Shown: positions 10,571-22,300 of the stretch, piece after piece | Numbering within the stretch: the first letter of the stretch is position 1 | Layout of the letters: each line of letters begins with the position of its first letter | Assembly: GCA_022316685.1 (NCBI GenBank) | Contig: JAKJHU010000461.1 | Span: 1 to 64,000 of the forward strand | Source: Progne subis subis | Lineage: Eukaryota; Chordata; Aves; Passeriformes; Hirundinidae | DNA length: 64,000 nucleotides | Direction of reading: 5' to 3' | Notes under the pieces: generated by a model | Told to the model about the DNA's origin: nothing | The model's input: only the letters and a program-made list of their open reading frames with translations | Database searches by the model: none | Program-made: the position numbers and the translations under genes

Positions 10571-11521
10571 ACTTGCACTTGATGAAGGGCTGTAGCAGGC
10601 AAGACTTGCTGGCGCTAGCGCTGCTGATCACCAAGAACTTGAAGAGGAAATCTGGAAAAAAATTCCCACATTTGGACCCAAATTGCCAAGATTTCCTACA
10701 TTTGTAACTAAAATACCCCAAATCTCCCATGTTTAGACATAAAATTCCCCCGAAATCTCCCTAGAGATCTTAAAATTCCCACACTTGGACCTGAAATTCC
10801 CCAAATTCCTGCATTTCCCCCAAAATTCAAAAAATTCCCAATAAAAACCCAAAATCTCCCCATTTCGACCTCAAAATTTCCCCTACAGAGCCCAAAATTT
10901 AAAAAAAAATTCCCTTGAGGACCCCAGAATCTCCTTATACAGATACTGAGACCCCCCTCAGATCCCCCTGGACCCTTTATTGGCTCCCCCAAACCCCTAC
11001 AGAGCCTCTAGAGCACCACAAGACCCCACCAAATCCCCCTAGAGACCCCCGATCCCTCTAGAGACCCCCCCAGATCCCCCACAGGGACACCCAGGCCCCC
11101 CGGACCTTCTATAGATCCCCCAGAGATCCCCTGTAGCTCCCTCAGACCCTCTCCGGAGACCCCTAGACCCCCCCAAATCCCCAGAGGGACCCACAGATAA
11201 CCTCAGACCTCCCTGGAACCGCTAGAGGCCCCCAGACCCCTATAGATCACCAATAGACCCCTCAAACCCACAAAGCCCCTAGAGAGACCGCCCGACCCCA
11301 TTTAGGGACCCCCCGAGCCCCTTTACGGACTCCTCTGGACCCTCTAGAGACCCCCCAGACCCCTAGAGAGCCCCTAGAGCCCCCCATAAACCCCTTAGGG
11401 ACCCCCCGACCGCCCCAAATCCCCTAGAGACCCCCCAAATCCCCTAGAGAGACCCCCAGGTCCACTGAGACCCCTCAGGATCCCCGAGAGATCCCCCATT
11501 GCCCCACCGTAGGTCAGACAC
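10571..11521 (-). pseudogene. RAB4B: RAB4B-like 5' gene fragment, copy P1 (exons 1 and 2)
   Basis: Exon 1 remnant is 11521-11508, ending in a GTGGGG donor. Exon 2 is 10651-10571, 81 bp, preceded by TTTTTTCCAG and followed by GTAGGA. Exon 2 has the length and phase I recall for the vertebrate RAB4 P-loop exon and reads FLFKFLVI, then SSASASKSCLLQPFI. RAB4 is an endosomal recycling GTPase whose P-loop GxxxxGKS binds phosphate. Here both P-loop glycines are serine, exon 1 has lost the ATG and two bases, and no later exons follow. It is a decayed duplicate of a gene start, not a working GTPase. RAB4A cannot be fully excluded. Confidence 0.7.
10975..11500. repeat. CTAGAGACCCCC minisatellite in RAB4B-like intron 1
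   Basis: Irregular units combining CCCTAGAGACCCCC, CAGATCCCC and CCTATAGA. The same array fills intron 1 of copy P2 (28067-28720, inverted) and the right edge of the window (63620-64000). Confidence 0.85.
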
Positions 11522-11800
11522 GCGGGAGCCCGGACGGGGACCAGGAGCAAAGATGGCGGCACTCCGGGGAAGCAACTTCCGAGCACTCTGCGCATGCGCC
11601 GGAGACAACGCGCCAGCAGATAGGCGGGGCTCAATGGAGAAGAGAGCTGCGGCCAATGAAAGCGCAGGGAAGGAATGAAATGAGGCGGGCTCAGGGAAAG
11701 CGCAGGGCCCGGCAGGGGAAAGGGGCGGGGCCAAGGAAAGGGCGGGAACGAGGAGGAGAGTGGGCGTGGCCAAGGGGACGCGCCCTCCTCCAAGGGCTCG
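11522..11800 (-). promoter_or_regulatory. Housekeeping-type promoter of RAB4B-like copy P1
   Basis: Directly upstream of exon 1 on the minus strand: a YY1-type site (AAGATGGCGGC, 11550-11560), an ETS-type CGGAAGT (about 11575-11581, inverted), a perfect NRF1 palindrome GCGCATGCGC (11590-11599), and CCAAT (GGCCAATG, about 11652). CpG-rich. The set matches a TATA-less promoter. Copy P2 has the same sites at 27900-28021. Confidence 0.65.
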
Positions 11801-11814
11801 CTTTGCCCTAAAAT

Positions 11815-12985
11815 CACCCAAAAGGGTCTGAAATCTCCGGCACCGAGACCGAGATCAGCACCAGAACCGACACCGGCACTGAGACCGACACCGACACCGG
11901 AACCGATCGGCACCGCTCTGGCACTAGCACTGGGACTGAGACCGAGACCAAACCGGCACCAGAAGCGGTGCAGGGACCAAGAGTGACACCAAGAGCGACA
12001 CTGACCGGACCGGAACTGGGACCGGCACCGGGAATGCTTTGGAACCGGCACCGGCGGCGGGAGCGCTCCAGGACTGCTCCAGGACTGCGGCCAGAACCGA
12101 GACCGGGAGCAACGCCAGGACTGAGACCAAGAGCAGCACCGGAAACCAGCACCGAGACTGGAACTGCTCCGGGACCGAGACTGAGATTGGCACTGGGAGC
12201 ACTCCGGGACCAAGACCGGCACCGGCTCCGGTACCGGGAACGCTCCGAGACCGAGTCCGAGACCGAGATCGAGACCCGGAGTGGAAAGGGAACCGGCACC
12301 GGCACCAAGAATGGCACCGCTCCGGGATCGAGATTGACACCGGGACCGGAATCAGCACCGGGAGCGCTCCGGGACTGAGACTTGAGACTGGAGGCGGCAC
12401 CGGGACGGGGATCGGACCCCGAATCGCTCCGGGATTGGCTCCAGGATCGCTCCGGGACCGCCGCGTTCGCTCCGGGCAGTTTTGGCCGCACACCCGGGCA
12501 GGACTGGGAGGGAGCCCTGGGCCGGGCGGGACCGCCTCGGTTCGCGTCGTTCCGCTGCAGCCAATCCCGCTCCATATGATCCCAGTTTGTATGATCCCAG
12601 TCTCTGTGGTTCTGATCCATGCGCTGCCAGCCTGTGAAATCCCAGTCCGTGTGATCCCAGTGTGTACAATCCCAGCCTACAAGGTGCCAGTCCGCATGAT
12701 CCCAGTCTGTCTGGTCCTGCATGGCACACACTCCAGGGGTGCCAGTCTCGGTGCCAGGCCCGGGTTTCAGTCCCGGCCTCAGTCTCTGTCTCGGATCAGT
12801 GCCGGTCCCAGTGTCGGTACCACTGCCTGTCTTGGTCCCGGAGTACTCTCAGTGCCAATCTCATTCTCGGTCCCAGTACCAGAGTGGTGCAGTCTCGGAT
12901 CGGTGTTGGTCAGAGTCTTGGTGTTGGTGCCGGTTCTGGTGCTGATTATGGTCTCAATCTCGGTCTCAGTCTCAGTTAGGGAGAC
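11815..12985. repeat. Long GC-rich degenerate ACCGGCACCGAGAC array
   Basis: About 1.2 kb of the same word family as 9476-9935. The middle (about 12480-12740) is less repetitive and includes ATGATCCCAGT units. It corresponds, inverted, to 25881-27760 in P2 minus the LTR inserted there. Very long frames on both strands (up to about 320 codons) are composition artefacts. Confidence 0.85.
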
Positions 12986-13735
12986 TTTAGGCCAGTTTGG
13001 GTGATTTTAGGCAAAACTGGGGACTATTTTTATGGATTTTACAAACCTTTGGATGATTTTTGGCCAAATCTGGTTGGGTTTTAGAGTGGATTTCAGGTAA
13101 TTTTGGATTATTTATTCCCATTTGAGTGATTTAGGCAAAATCTGGTGGGGGTTTAATCCCCATTTTGGTGATTTTCGGATAAGCGACGCAGTTTTTACTG
13201 TGGATTTTAGATCATTTTAGATGAATTGAGGCCTATTTGCTTGGGGTTTTAGAACCCATTGGGGTCATTTATAGGCCAAATCCAGTGGGTTTTACAGTGG
13301 ACATCAGGTCCCTTTGGGTGATTTTAAGCCAAACCAGGTATTTTCAGGGTGGATTTTTGCCCCTTGGGTGAGATTTAAGGGTGATTTGAGGGCATTTTTG
13401 CATGGGTTTTTCAACCAGTTTGGGCAATTTTATGCCTCCTTGGTTGGATTTTAGACTCCTTTGTATGATTTTAACACTATTTGGATGATTTTAAGGCCAG
13501 ATCATGGATTTAGGGTGGATTTTAGGCCCCTGTGTTATTGAAATCTACTTTGTGGTGATTGCAAGGCTCTTTGGGTGATTTGAAGCCAAACCTGGTTGGG
13601 TTTAGGGGTGGATTTTCGGTCCCTCTGGGCAATTTTTTAGACCCTTTTGTGTGATCCTTAGCTATGAAAAACGCCTAAAACAGGCCCTTTTAGGACCCTG
13701 CGTTGCCTTGGCCGCACTTTTTTCCCCTCAGAATT
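12986..13735. other. T-rich word-repeat region (TTTTAGGCC, GGGTGATTTT)
   Basis: Degenerate units of about 30-40 bp built on GGTGATTTTAGGCCAAA. Inverted counterpart at 25236-25880. No gene. Confidence 0.6.
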
Positions 13736-13737
13736 CC

Positions 13738-13846
13738 TGCCCTGTCCCTCACCCCGCCCCTTTCCCCTCACAGTTCCCGCCCTTTCCTTGACCCCGCCCC
13801 TTTCCCCTCACAGTTCCCGCCCTTTCCTTGACCCCGCCCTCACCGT
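13738..13846. repeat. GC-box minisatellite, about 40-bp units
   Basis: Near-identical units contain CCCCGCCCCTTTCCCCTCA, then CAGTTCCCGCCCTTTCC. Inverted and longer at 25045-25235. The units concentrate Sp1/KLF-type CCCCGCCC motifs. Confidence 0.85.
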
Positions 13847-14555
13847 TCGTTGTTCAGAACGGGGCAGGAGGAGATGGGAGAGGAAGAGGCGGAGCGGCAG
13901 CAGGAGGGGAACAGGAGAGGAGGAATCGGGCGGCTCCAGCGCTCCCTTGAAATCCGCAGCACGCTCGGGAGCATCGTCCGCCATCCTGCAGGTGCCCGGG
14001 GGAGGGGGAGCTCTCCCCAAGTATCCATTGCAGGGTCCCTGGGCTTTGGGTTTTTGGGAGGGGATATTTAGACCTTGCAGGGATCCAAAGCTGGATCCGC
14101 AGATGGCCCTCCTGAAGATATCAGGAACTCCCCGGGATGTGTTTTTTTGGGGGGTCCCGTTGGCGGCAGAGCATGGTGGGGGACAGGGGGATGCGGTTGG
14201 GCTTCCCGGGCCGGGCCTTCTGAGCTCTGAGACTGGTGGGGGGACACCGGGTTTGGGGAGCCCCGGGAGATGCCACAGCTTCCCTAAAGGGGACCCTGGA
14301 GAAAGGAGGAGCCCCAGAAGCACAAAGCAGGGAGCCTGAAACTGGGGGGACACCGGGTTTGGGGAGCCCTGGGAGAGCCACAGCTTCCCTAAAGGGGACC
14401 CTGGAGAAAGGAGAGCCCCAGAAGCACAAAGCAGGGAGCCTGAAACTGGGGGGAGCCCTGGGATTGCCGGGACCCTGGCAGGGGCTGCTGGGGCTGGAGG
14501 GGTGGGATGGCCGGGAAAGGGGTTTGGGGGATCTTGGTGCTGGAAGTGGCTGCTC
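13847..14555. other. Junction spacer with inverted block D fragments
   Basis: The left part resembles a CpG promoter fragment (TTGTTCAGAACGGGGC, mirrored near 25040). About 14050-14555 is an inverted relative of 4050-4500, with one segment (GGGGACACCGGGTTTGGGG onward) present twice. Open frames are Pro/Gly-rich and not conserved. No gene. Confidence 0.5.
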
Positions 14556-16725
14556 CCAGTATGTGCCCAGTTACCCCTGCTGTGTGGTTCGACTTTCCTC
14601 GGCACTCCCAATATGAGCCCGGTCACTCCCAGTATGGGCCTGGTCACTTCCTCTCATTCCTTGTCATTCCTTGTCATTCCCTATTATGATTTCATTTACT
14701 CCCAGTACAGTCCCAGTTGCTCTCAGGTACTCTCACATTCGTCCAGTGTGTTCCCAGTTCTCCCAGTTGCCCCTAGCATAGTCCTAGGCACTCCCAGTAG
14801 ATCCCAGTCTCTCCCAGCAGGGCCCCAGGCACTCCCACTTGCTCCCAGTGTCCCTAGCATGGTCCCAGTTCCCCCCAGCACATAGCCAGTCTCTCCCAGT
14901 TTCATCCCAGTCACCACCCCTATGGTCTCAGAAACTCCCAGTATATCCCAGTGTCCCTGGACATTCTCATAGTCATTCCCAGGCACTCCCAGTTACCTCA
15001 GTTTGGTTCACTTGTCCCCAGTTTTATCCCAGTTGCTCCCAGTTCCTCCCCGTGTGTCCCCACTTGGCTGCCACCATGGGCCTGATATCTCCCCGTAACC
15101 CCCAGTCAGGGTCCATTGACACCCACTCTAATCCAGTATGATTGTAGTTACTCTCAATATGATGCCAGTCACTTGCAGCCTAATTCCAGTCACTCCCAGT
15201 CACTTGCAGTCTAATGCCAGTAGCTTCCAGTGTGATCCCAGTTGCCCCATTTCAATGCCAGCATGACCCCAGTAGCCTCCAGTATAATCCAAATTGCTCC
15301 TTGTCTCTCCCAGTATATCCAGTCACAGCCAGCATGCTCCCAGTCACTCCCACCTCCTCCCAGTTGCTCTCATCATGATTCCAGTTGCTCACAAAAACTT
15401 CTATTGAATCCCAGTATGATTCCCATCACGCTTAGTTGATCCCAGTTCTCCCCAGCATGGACCCAGCTGTTCCCATGGTTATCCTGGTATGATCCCAGTT
15501 GCCCCAGCATAGTTCCACTTGTTCCCAGTTCCTGCCAGTATGATCCCAGTTTCCCCTGGAATAGTCCCAGTCTCACTCAGCTTGGTCCCAGTCACGCCCA
15601 GTTGCCCCCAGGGTAGATCCAGTCACTCCCAGTTTCCTGTAGCATGGTCCCAGTCACTCCCAGCATGATCCCTTCTGTTCCCAGTGTTGTTCCAGTCCCC
15701 CCAGTATGGTTCCAGACCCTCCCAGTATATCCCAGTTGCACTCAGCATGCTCATAGTCATTCCCAGTCACTTCCAGTTGCCCCAGTAAGGCTCTAGTTAC
15801 CTGAGAATGATGCCATTCTTTCCCAGTTACTCCCAGTCACTCCCAGTATGATCCAGTTGTGATCTCAGTCCCCTCGGCATGGTTCCGGCACCTTCCAGTT
15901 GATCACAGTTGCTCCCAGTGTGTTCACATTTTCCTGCCAACATGGGCCCAGCAGCTCCCAGTAACCCCCAGTGAGGATCCAGTCACAGCCACTGTAATCC
16001 CAGTGGCTCCCAGGACGATCCCAGTGGGACCCGTAGTCACTCCCAGTATGGTTCCAGTCACATCCAGTATGATCCCAGTGAGTCAGGCTAAAATCTCAGT
16101 CACTCCCAGTATGATCCATTGCACCCAGTCACCCCCCAGTATGGTTCCAATCACGGCCAGCACCTTTCCAGTCTCTCCCAGTCTGACTCCAGTATGATCC
16201 CTGTCTCTGCCAGTACTATTCCACTCACTCCCAGTATGATCCCAGTATTATTCCAGTCACTTGCAGTCTAATTCCAGTCACTTCCAGTGTGATGCCAGTG
16301 GCTCCCAGTGTGATTCCCAGCTGCTCCCTGTCAATACCAGCATGACCCCAGTAGCCTCCAGTATGATTCCAGTGACCCCCTGTCTCTCCCAGTATGTCCC
16401 AGTCACCCCTTGCATGCTCCCAATCACTCCCACTTCATCTCAGTTGCTCTCAGCATGATTCCAGTTGCTCACAGCCACTCCCAGTCAATCCCAGTATGAT
16501 TCCCATCACCCTCAGTGTGATCCCAGTTCTCCCCTGCATGGGCCCAGCTGTTCCCACTGTGATCCCAGTATGATCCCAATTTCCCCCATCAATGTTCCAG
16601 TTGTTCTCAGTTCCTCACAGTATTATCCCAGTTTCCCCTGGAATAGTCCCAGTCCCTCTCATCATGTTCCCAGTGACTCCCAGTTGTCCCCAGTGTAGAT
16701 CCACTCACTCCCAGTTGCCTATTTT
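14556..16725. repeat. 2.2-kb CCCAGT minisatellite upstream of ZNF2
   Basis: Longest array of the CTGGGA family, in CCCAGTCACTCCCAGTATG orientation. Units are irregular. It ends about 120 bp before the ZNF2 ATG-bearing exon. Confidence 0.9.
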
Positions 16726-16847
16726 TTACGGACCCTAGATGCCTGGTGGCTTGTAGAGATGGTCTTGGGCAGAGAGACCTTCAAACTCAACGTGCTCATC
16801 CCTTGTTCTCCCCTAGACAGGATTTCCAATTCCCAAACCTTCGCAGG

Positions 16848-18175
16848 ATGGAGGAGGAGGCTGTGAGGAAGAGGAAGATGTCCCAGGACAGCCAGGCAGG
16901 TGAGGAGGAAGTCAGTGCCCCTTTCCCCCTCTCTCCTGCTCCATCTCCCAGCCCAGCATGGCCCCGGCTGCAGGACAACCCCGCAGCCGACGCCGTCCTG
17001 CCGGGGACGCACTGAGGGGATCTCCTTCCCCTTCCCTCTGGCACGGAGGCAAATCCCATCCTCTCCTTGTCCTTCCTCCCCCAGACAAGGAGCTGAGCAT
17101 GGAGACCAGGGAGGACAAATATCCTCGGCAGATCCTCGTGGAAGAGGCCGTTTTGAGCAGCTCCACGGGGCAGGAATCCAACGGGGAGGAAAAGTCCTGG
17201 CGATCCCTCGTGAGAAGAGACTGCAAAGGCAGATCACGAGGATCTGAGGAGGAAAGAGCCACCCTGTGCCAGGAAGGCGGCCAGAGATGGAGCCAGAGCT
17301 CAGACCTGGTGGTCCATGAGCAGCTTCATGATGGGGAGAAGCCCCACAAGTGCTTTGGGTGTGCGAAGAGCTTCAGCTGGCGGAGCGACCTGCTTCGCCA
17401 CCAGAGGATTCACACAGACGAACGTCCCTACGAGTGTGGGGAATGTGGGAAGAGCTTCAGCCACAGCTCCAGCCTGATCTATCACCAGAAGATCCACACA
17501 GGGGAGAGGCCTTATGAGTGTGGGGAATGTTGGAAGAGGTTCAGAGAGAGCTCCAGCCTAACCAAGCACCAGAAGATCCACACTGGGGAACGGCCATACA
17601 AGTGTGGGGAATGTGGGAAGAGCTTCAGGCGCCGTACCAACCTGACCGTGCACCAGAGGATCCACACTGGGGAGAGGCCCTACAAGTGTTCCGAGTGTGG
17701 GATGGGTTTTCTGACCAGCTCCCAGCTCCTTGAACATCAGCAGACACACATAGAGGAGAGGCCCTTCCGCTGCCCCGACTGTGGGAAGGGCTTCAAGCAC
17801 AACTCCAACCTCATCAACCACAGGCGCATCCACACCGGGGAGAGGCCCCACGAGTGTGATGTATGTGGGATGAGCTTCATATGGAGTTGGGCCCTGATCT
17901 GCCACCAGAGGACCCACACTGGGGAGAGGCCTTATGAGTGTGATAAATGCAGCAAGAGGTTCTACAGAAGCTCCAATCTCCTCCTGAACCAGCGGATTCA
18001 CACAGAGGAGAGGCCCTTCCACTGCCCTGACTGTGGGAAGGGCTTCACACGGAACTGCACCCTCGTCAGACACCGGCGCATCCACACCGGGGAGAGGCCC
18101 CACGAGTGTCCCCAGTGTGGGAAGAGCTTTTCACAGAGGTCTCACATGACCAGACACCAATGGAGGCACCAGTAA
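16848..18175 (+). CDS. ZNF2: C2H2 zinc-finger protein, 380 aa, two coding exons
   Basis: Coding segments are 16848-16899 and 17085-18175. The ATG lies in an exon that follows CCCTAG (acceptor, 16816); it gives [17 protein letters not shown], donor GTGAGG. The second exon follows CCCCCAG and joins in phase. Residues 18-106 are an acidic linker without KRAB or SCAN. Ten C2H2 fingers spaced 28 residues occupy about 107-379, with TGERP linkers. Finger 8 (CDKCSKRF...LLLNQRIH) has Asn for its first zinc-binding His, so it may not fold. This should be a nuclear sequence-specific DNA-binding protein. Its target is unknown; such arrays in birds often expand beside ERVs. Followed by ERV LTR block D2. 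The frame is fully open. Confidence 0.88.
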
Positions 18176-18723
18176 GGGAAGTCCTGCGAGTGCCCTGAGT
18201 GCAGGAAGAGCTTCGTGCACTGCTCCAACTGCTTCCTCCACAGGAGGTCCCACGTTGGACAGAGCCCTGGTGACCCACATTCCCTGTGGTCCATGTTGGG
18301 GAAGACACCTTGCTGCTTATCCTTTATTTTGGCCTTAATTTTTTTCTCTTCTCCATCTTCGTGCTCCAGAAGCCAAGAGGAATTGGTCTGTCACCTCAAA
18401 ACCACTCCAGTCCCACTGAGAACAACTCACATTTAACTGACAGGGTTCAATCCCATCCCAAATGGCTTGTTCCCACCTCAGAAAATCTTAATCCCATGCC
18501 AAATTTACTTGATTCCACAGCTTCCAGGGTGAGATGGGGTTGGAAGGAGATTGGGAGATGTGGGATCCAAATTTGGAGCAATGGGATTAGGATTGTGTGG
18601 GGCTGGGTGAGTGGGATGTATCTGATAGTCAATCAGACATTCAGGGTTATTGATTTCTGTCCCATTCCTTTTCAGTCAGTGTCCGTTCTGTTTTCAGAGT
18701 GCCACCTTCTCAGCTGATTGTGT
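18176..18723 (+). other. ZNF2 3' flank with a relic finger
   Basis: Immediately after the stop, the same frame continues as [15 protein letters not shown]...FLHRRSH, a degenerate extra C2H2 finger, so the stop falls in what was a linker. The rest is a 3' UTR-like spacer shared with the other zinc-finger copies (32716-33282; 59290-59831 inverted). Confidence 0.7.
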
Positions 18724-19344
18724 TGTTAGGGAAATTAATCCACGAACACCAGAGGTTTATGTCCAAAAAGGAGACAGAGGAGTTCTTTTACTTTATTCAA
18801 ATAAAGGGAGAGGCCATGGAGCATTTCCCCTGGGGTCTCTCAGTTTTTCGGAGGACGCAGCCTCCTTTTTATCCTAATAATTTCCTGGCCACATTTCCCT
18901 CTCTCTTTCCCCATTGGCTGAGGTACTTGAGAGGTACAGACTTCGCAAAATGCCTGAGATTCCCTTTTTAATGTATAACCTCCCTAATTTTTAATTTTTA
19001 TAGGATTTATGGGTTTTCCCCATTGTTGCTTTCATCTTTCAATATTCAATTTCACTTACAAACCTATGGTTTGTTTGTAAAGGCAAGTATCTTCTTTTCC
19101 ATTCATCAATCAGTAGAATCCTTCCCATTGTTTCTCTTCATCTCTCAGTGCTAGTTTGATCTACCAGCAGACCCAGGGCTTGTTTGTAAAGACAGATCTT
19201 GTCATTCCTCTCAGTGTTTGTGTTCTCCTTTCTCTCGTGCCTCTCTCTGCCTGCTCTGTTTGTCTCTCAGTGTCTCCCTCGACCCAGGGCAGCTCCCACC
19301 AATGACCCTGCCCTGATTTAATTCCCAATCCAGGAGCTACAACA
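18724..19344 (-). mobile_element. Solo gamma-ERV LTR
   Basis: Runs from TGTTAGG to CTACAACA, same family as 2141-2752. The left flank (CAGCTGATTGTGT) equals that of the 3' LTR at 33283, and the right flank (AGCCTGGATGAAG) equals that of the 5' LTR ending at 40579. It therefore fits LTR-LTR deletion of a provirus in the same ancestral site. I see no target duplication. Confidence 0.85.
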
Positions 19345-22300
19345 AGCCTGGATGAAGTTCTGGAGACTGGCAGTGAAACGTCACTGTAGGATCTTGCTGC
19401 ACTCTGGTTTTGCCCCCTTATTCAGAGCTTTGCCTTCAAGGGCTGGAACAGCTTTTCCTTGCTGGGAACTGGAATTCCAGAGTCTTGGAGTATGTGCCAT
19501 GCAGGAGCAGACAGACTGGGCTCCCACAGACTGGGATCACATGGACTGGGATCCTACAGACTGGGCCTGCACAGACCGGGACCGAATGGATCAGGAACAT
19601 CCAGACTGAGGTGATGCAGATTGGGACCTTGTAGACTGGGATTGTACAGGTTGGGCTCACCTGGACTGGGATTGTACAGACTGGGATTGTATGGGTTGGG
19701 ATTACATGGACTGGGATTGTACAGACTGGGATTGTATGGGTTGGGATTACATGGACTGGGATTGTACAGACTGGGATTGTATGGGTTGGGCTCACATGGA
19801 CTGGGATTCTACAGACTGGGATTGTGTGGGTTGGGTTCACCTGGACTGGGATTTTACAAACTGGGATTGTATGGGTTGGGATTACATGAACTGAGATTGT
19901 ACAGACTGGGATTGTATGGGTTGGGATTACATGGACTGGGATTTTACAGACTGGGATTGTACGCACTGGGATCCAATGGACTGGGATTTCCCAGGCTGGG
20001 ACCATCTGGATCAGAACCCTAGAGAATGGGATCATGCAGACTGGGATCATATGGACCAGGATGGTTGCACTGTAACGATGTGAACTGAGGCGTTCCTGCC
20101 CTGCCCAGGGATCCCTCCCAGCCCCACCCGGGGGCACGGCCAAATGTTCCATTCCACTGCTGTGGAACGAACACAGCAGTCCTGGAGCCAATCCTGGAGC
20201 AATTCTGGGTCTGATCCTGGTCCCGGTTCTGACCTCGGTGTCAGTCCCAGGAGCGCTCCTGGTGCTGATTCCAGTCCCGGTGCCGAGCTCGATCCCGGAG
20301 CGGTTCTGGTCCCAGTCTCAATCTCGGTCCAGACGCGGTGCTAGTCTCGGTGCTGGTGCCGGTTTCAGTCCTGGGATACACTGGGAGTGTCTGAGACCAT
20401 AGGGGTGGTGACTGGGACCAAACTGGGAGAGACTGGCTATGTGCTGGGGGGAACTGGGACCATGCTGGGGACACTGGGAGCAAGTGGGAGTGACTGGGGC
20501 CCTGCTGGGAGAGATTGGGATCATACTGGGAGTGGCTAGGACTATGCTCGGGGCAACTGGAAGAACTGGGAACACACTGCACAAAAGATTGACAAACTGG
20601 GAGTAACTGGAACTGTATTTGGGGCAAATGGCATCATAATTGGGAATGACTGGGAGTGACTGGGCTCATACTGGGAGCAACAGGGATCAGGTAGGGAGTG
20701 AGGGGAAGTAACAGGTCTCCTGCTGGGAATAACTGGGCTCAAACTAGGAGCAGCCACTTCCAGCACCAAGACCCCCAAGCCCCTTTCCCGGCCATCCCAC
20801 CCCTCCAGCCCCAGCAGCTCCTGCTGGGGTCCCAGAAATCCCAGGGGTCCCCCTCTCTTGGGTTCCCCTCTTTGCACTTCTGGGGCTCTCCTTTCTCCAG
20901 GGTCCTGCTTAGGGAAGCTGAGGCTTTCCCAGGGCTCCCCAAACCCGGTGTCCCCCCGCTGGTCCAAGAGCTCGGAGGGCCCGGCCCAGGAAGCCCAACC
21001 CCCACCGCGGGGGGACCCGCATCCCCCCGGCCCCCGCCAGGGCTCTGCTGCCACCGGGACCCCCCAAAAACACATCCTGGGGAGCTCCTGATGTCTCCAA
21101 CAGGAAAATGTGCTGTTCAGCTTTGGAACCCTGCAAGCTCCAAACATCCCACCCCCAAAAACCCCAAACCCAGGGACCCCCCGGGATATTTGGGTCCTCA
21201 TCCGCAGTGGATGGGGGCTGGGTTGTTTCTGTTCCGGCATCCCTCAGTGTGGGCTGCAGGTGATCTCCACAGAGCGGAGTTTCTGCTGGGGTCTCCGCAG
21301 CGCTCCTTGTTGCTCTTGGCTCGGATCAAGGTTTTCTGTGGTGATAATGGGAGGCAGGTCATGTCCATCCTCCTCCCCTTATGGGGGTGCCCTGATGGTC
21401 TCCATCCGTGCTTAGCTGGGTGCTGGGCTGGAGGTGGTCTCTGAGGAGCGGAGTCTGTGCTGGGGTCTCTGCAGCCCTCGTTGCTGGGCGGAAAGCGCGG
21501 AGCGGTGAGGAGAGGGAGAGGGAGAGGGAGAGGGAGAGGGAGAGGGAGAGGGAGAGGGAGAGGGAGAGGGAGAGGGAGAGGGAGAGGGAGAGGGAGAGGG
21601 AGAGGGAGAGGGAGAGGGAGAGGAGCTGAACGCGGTTCCGCCCGCTCCGTTCCGCCGCTGCCGCCGCCGCCGCTGCTTTCCAAACCCTGTGTAAGCCCCG
21701 CCTCCCTTGACGACAGCCAATGGGCGTCCAGGAACAGCCTGAGGGGCGGAGCAAGCGGCGTTCCACGGTGGGAACCAACAGACAGGGGGCGTGACCAGAA
21801 CACCACCGAGCGATCTGATTTGGGCGGGAGGCGGAGGGTTCGAAAAGGGGCGGGGCTCGGGCCCGGGGTCACCCCGGGATTTTGGGAGCAGCTCCAGGTG
21901 TCCCCAGTCCCTCTCCAGCTCTCCTGGAGCCCCTTCACGCCCTGCAAGGGGCTCTGAGCTCTCCCTGCATCCTTCCCTTCTCCAGGGGAACATTCCCAGC
22001 TCTCCCAGCCGGCTCCAGAGGGGCTCCAGTTCCTCTGGGCTCGCCCCAGCAGCTCCCATCCTGCAGCTGGGCTCTTCACCTGAGCGGGGCCCAGGGGCAG
22101 AATCCCCCCGCAGCCGCTGCCCACGCTGGGGCTCAGCCCAGGGCACCTTTGGCCTCATGTCCAGCCTCTCACCCACCGCACGGTGCCCATGGCAGGAGCT
22201 GTGCAGGTGACATCATTGACACCAAATAAACCATCTCGCCCTCTTTCTTTTATTTTTTAACTCGGTCCTGGTCACTCTCAGTTATCATTTTTGAGAATCA

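Noticed and set aside
11395..13004. Frames of 275-321 codons on both strands
   Set aside because: Same GC array effect; no domain and no conservation with the P2 copy.
16848..17300. KRAB or SCAN domain before the ZNF2 fingers
   Set aside because: The linker of about 90 residues is acidic and Ser/Glu-rich, with no KRAB A-box or SCAN motif.
17300..18103. Antisense frames over zinc-finger exons ([11 protein letters not shown] repeats)
   Set aside because: Shadow frames of the regular 84-bp finger repeats, present antisense in every copy.
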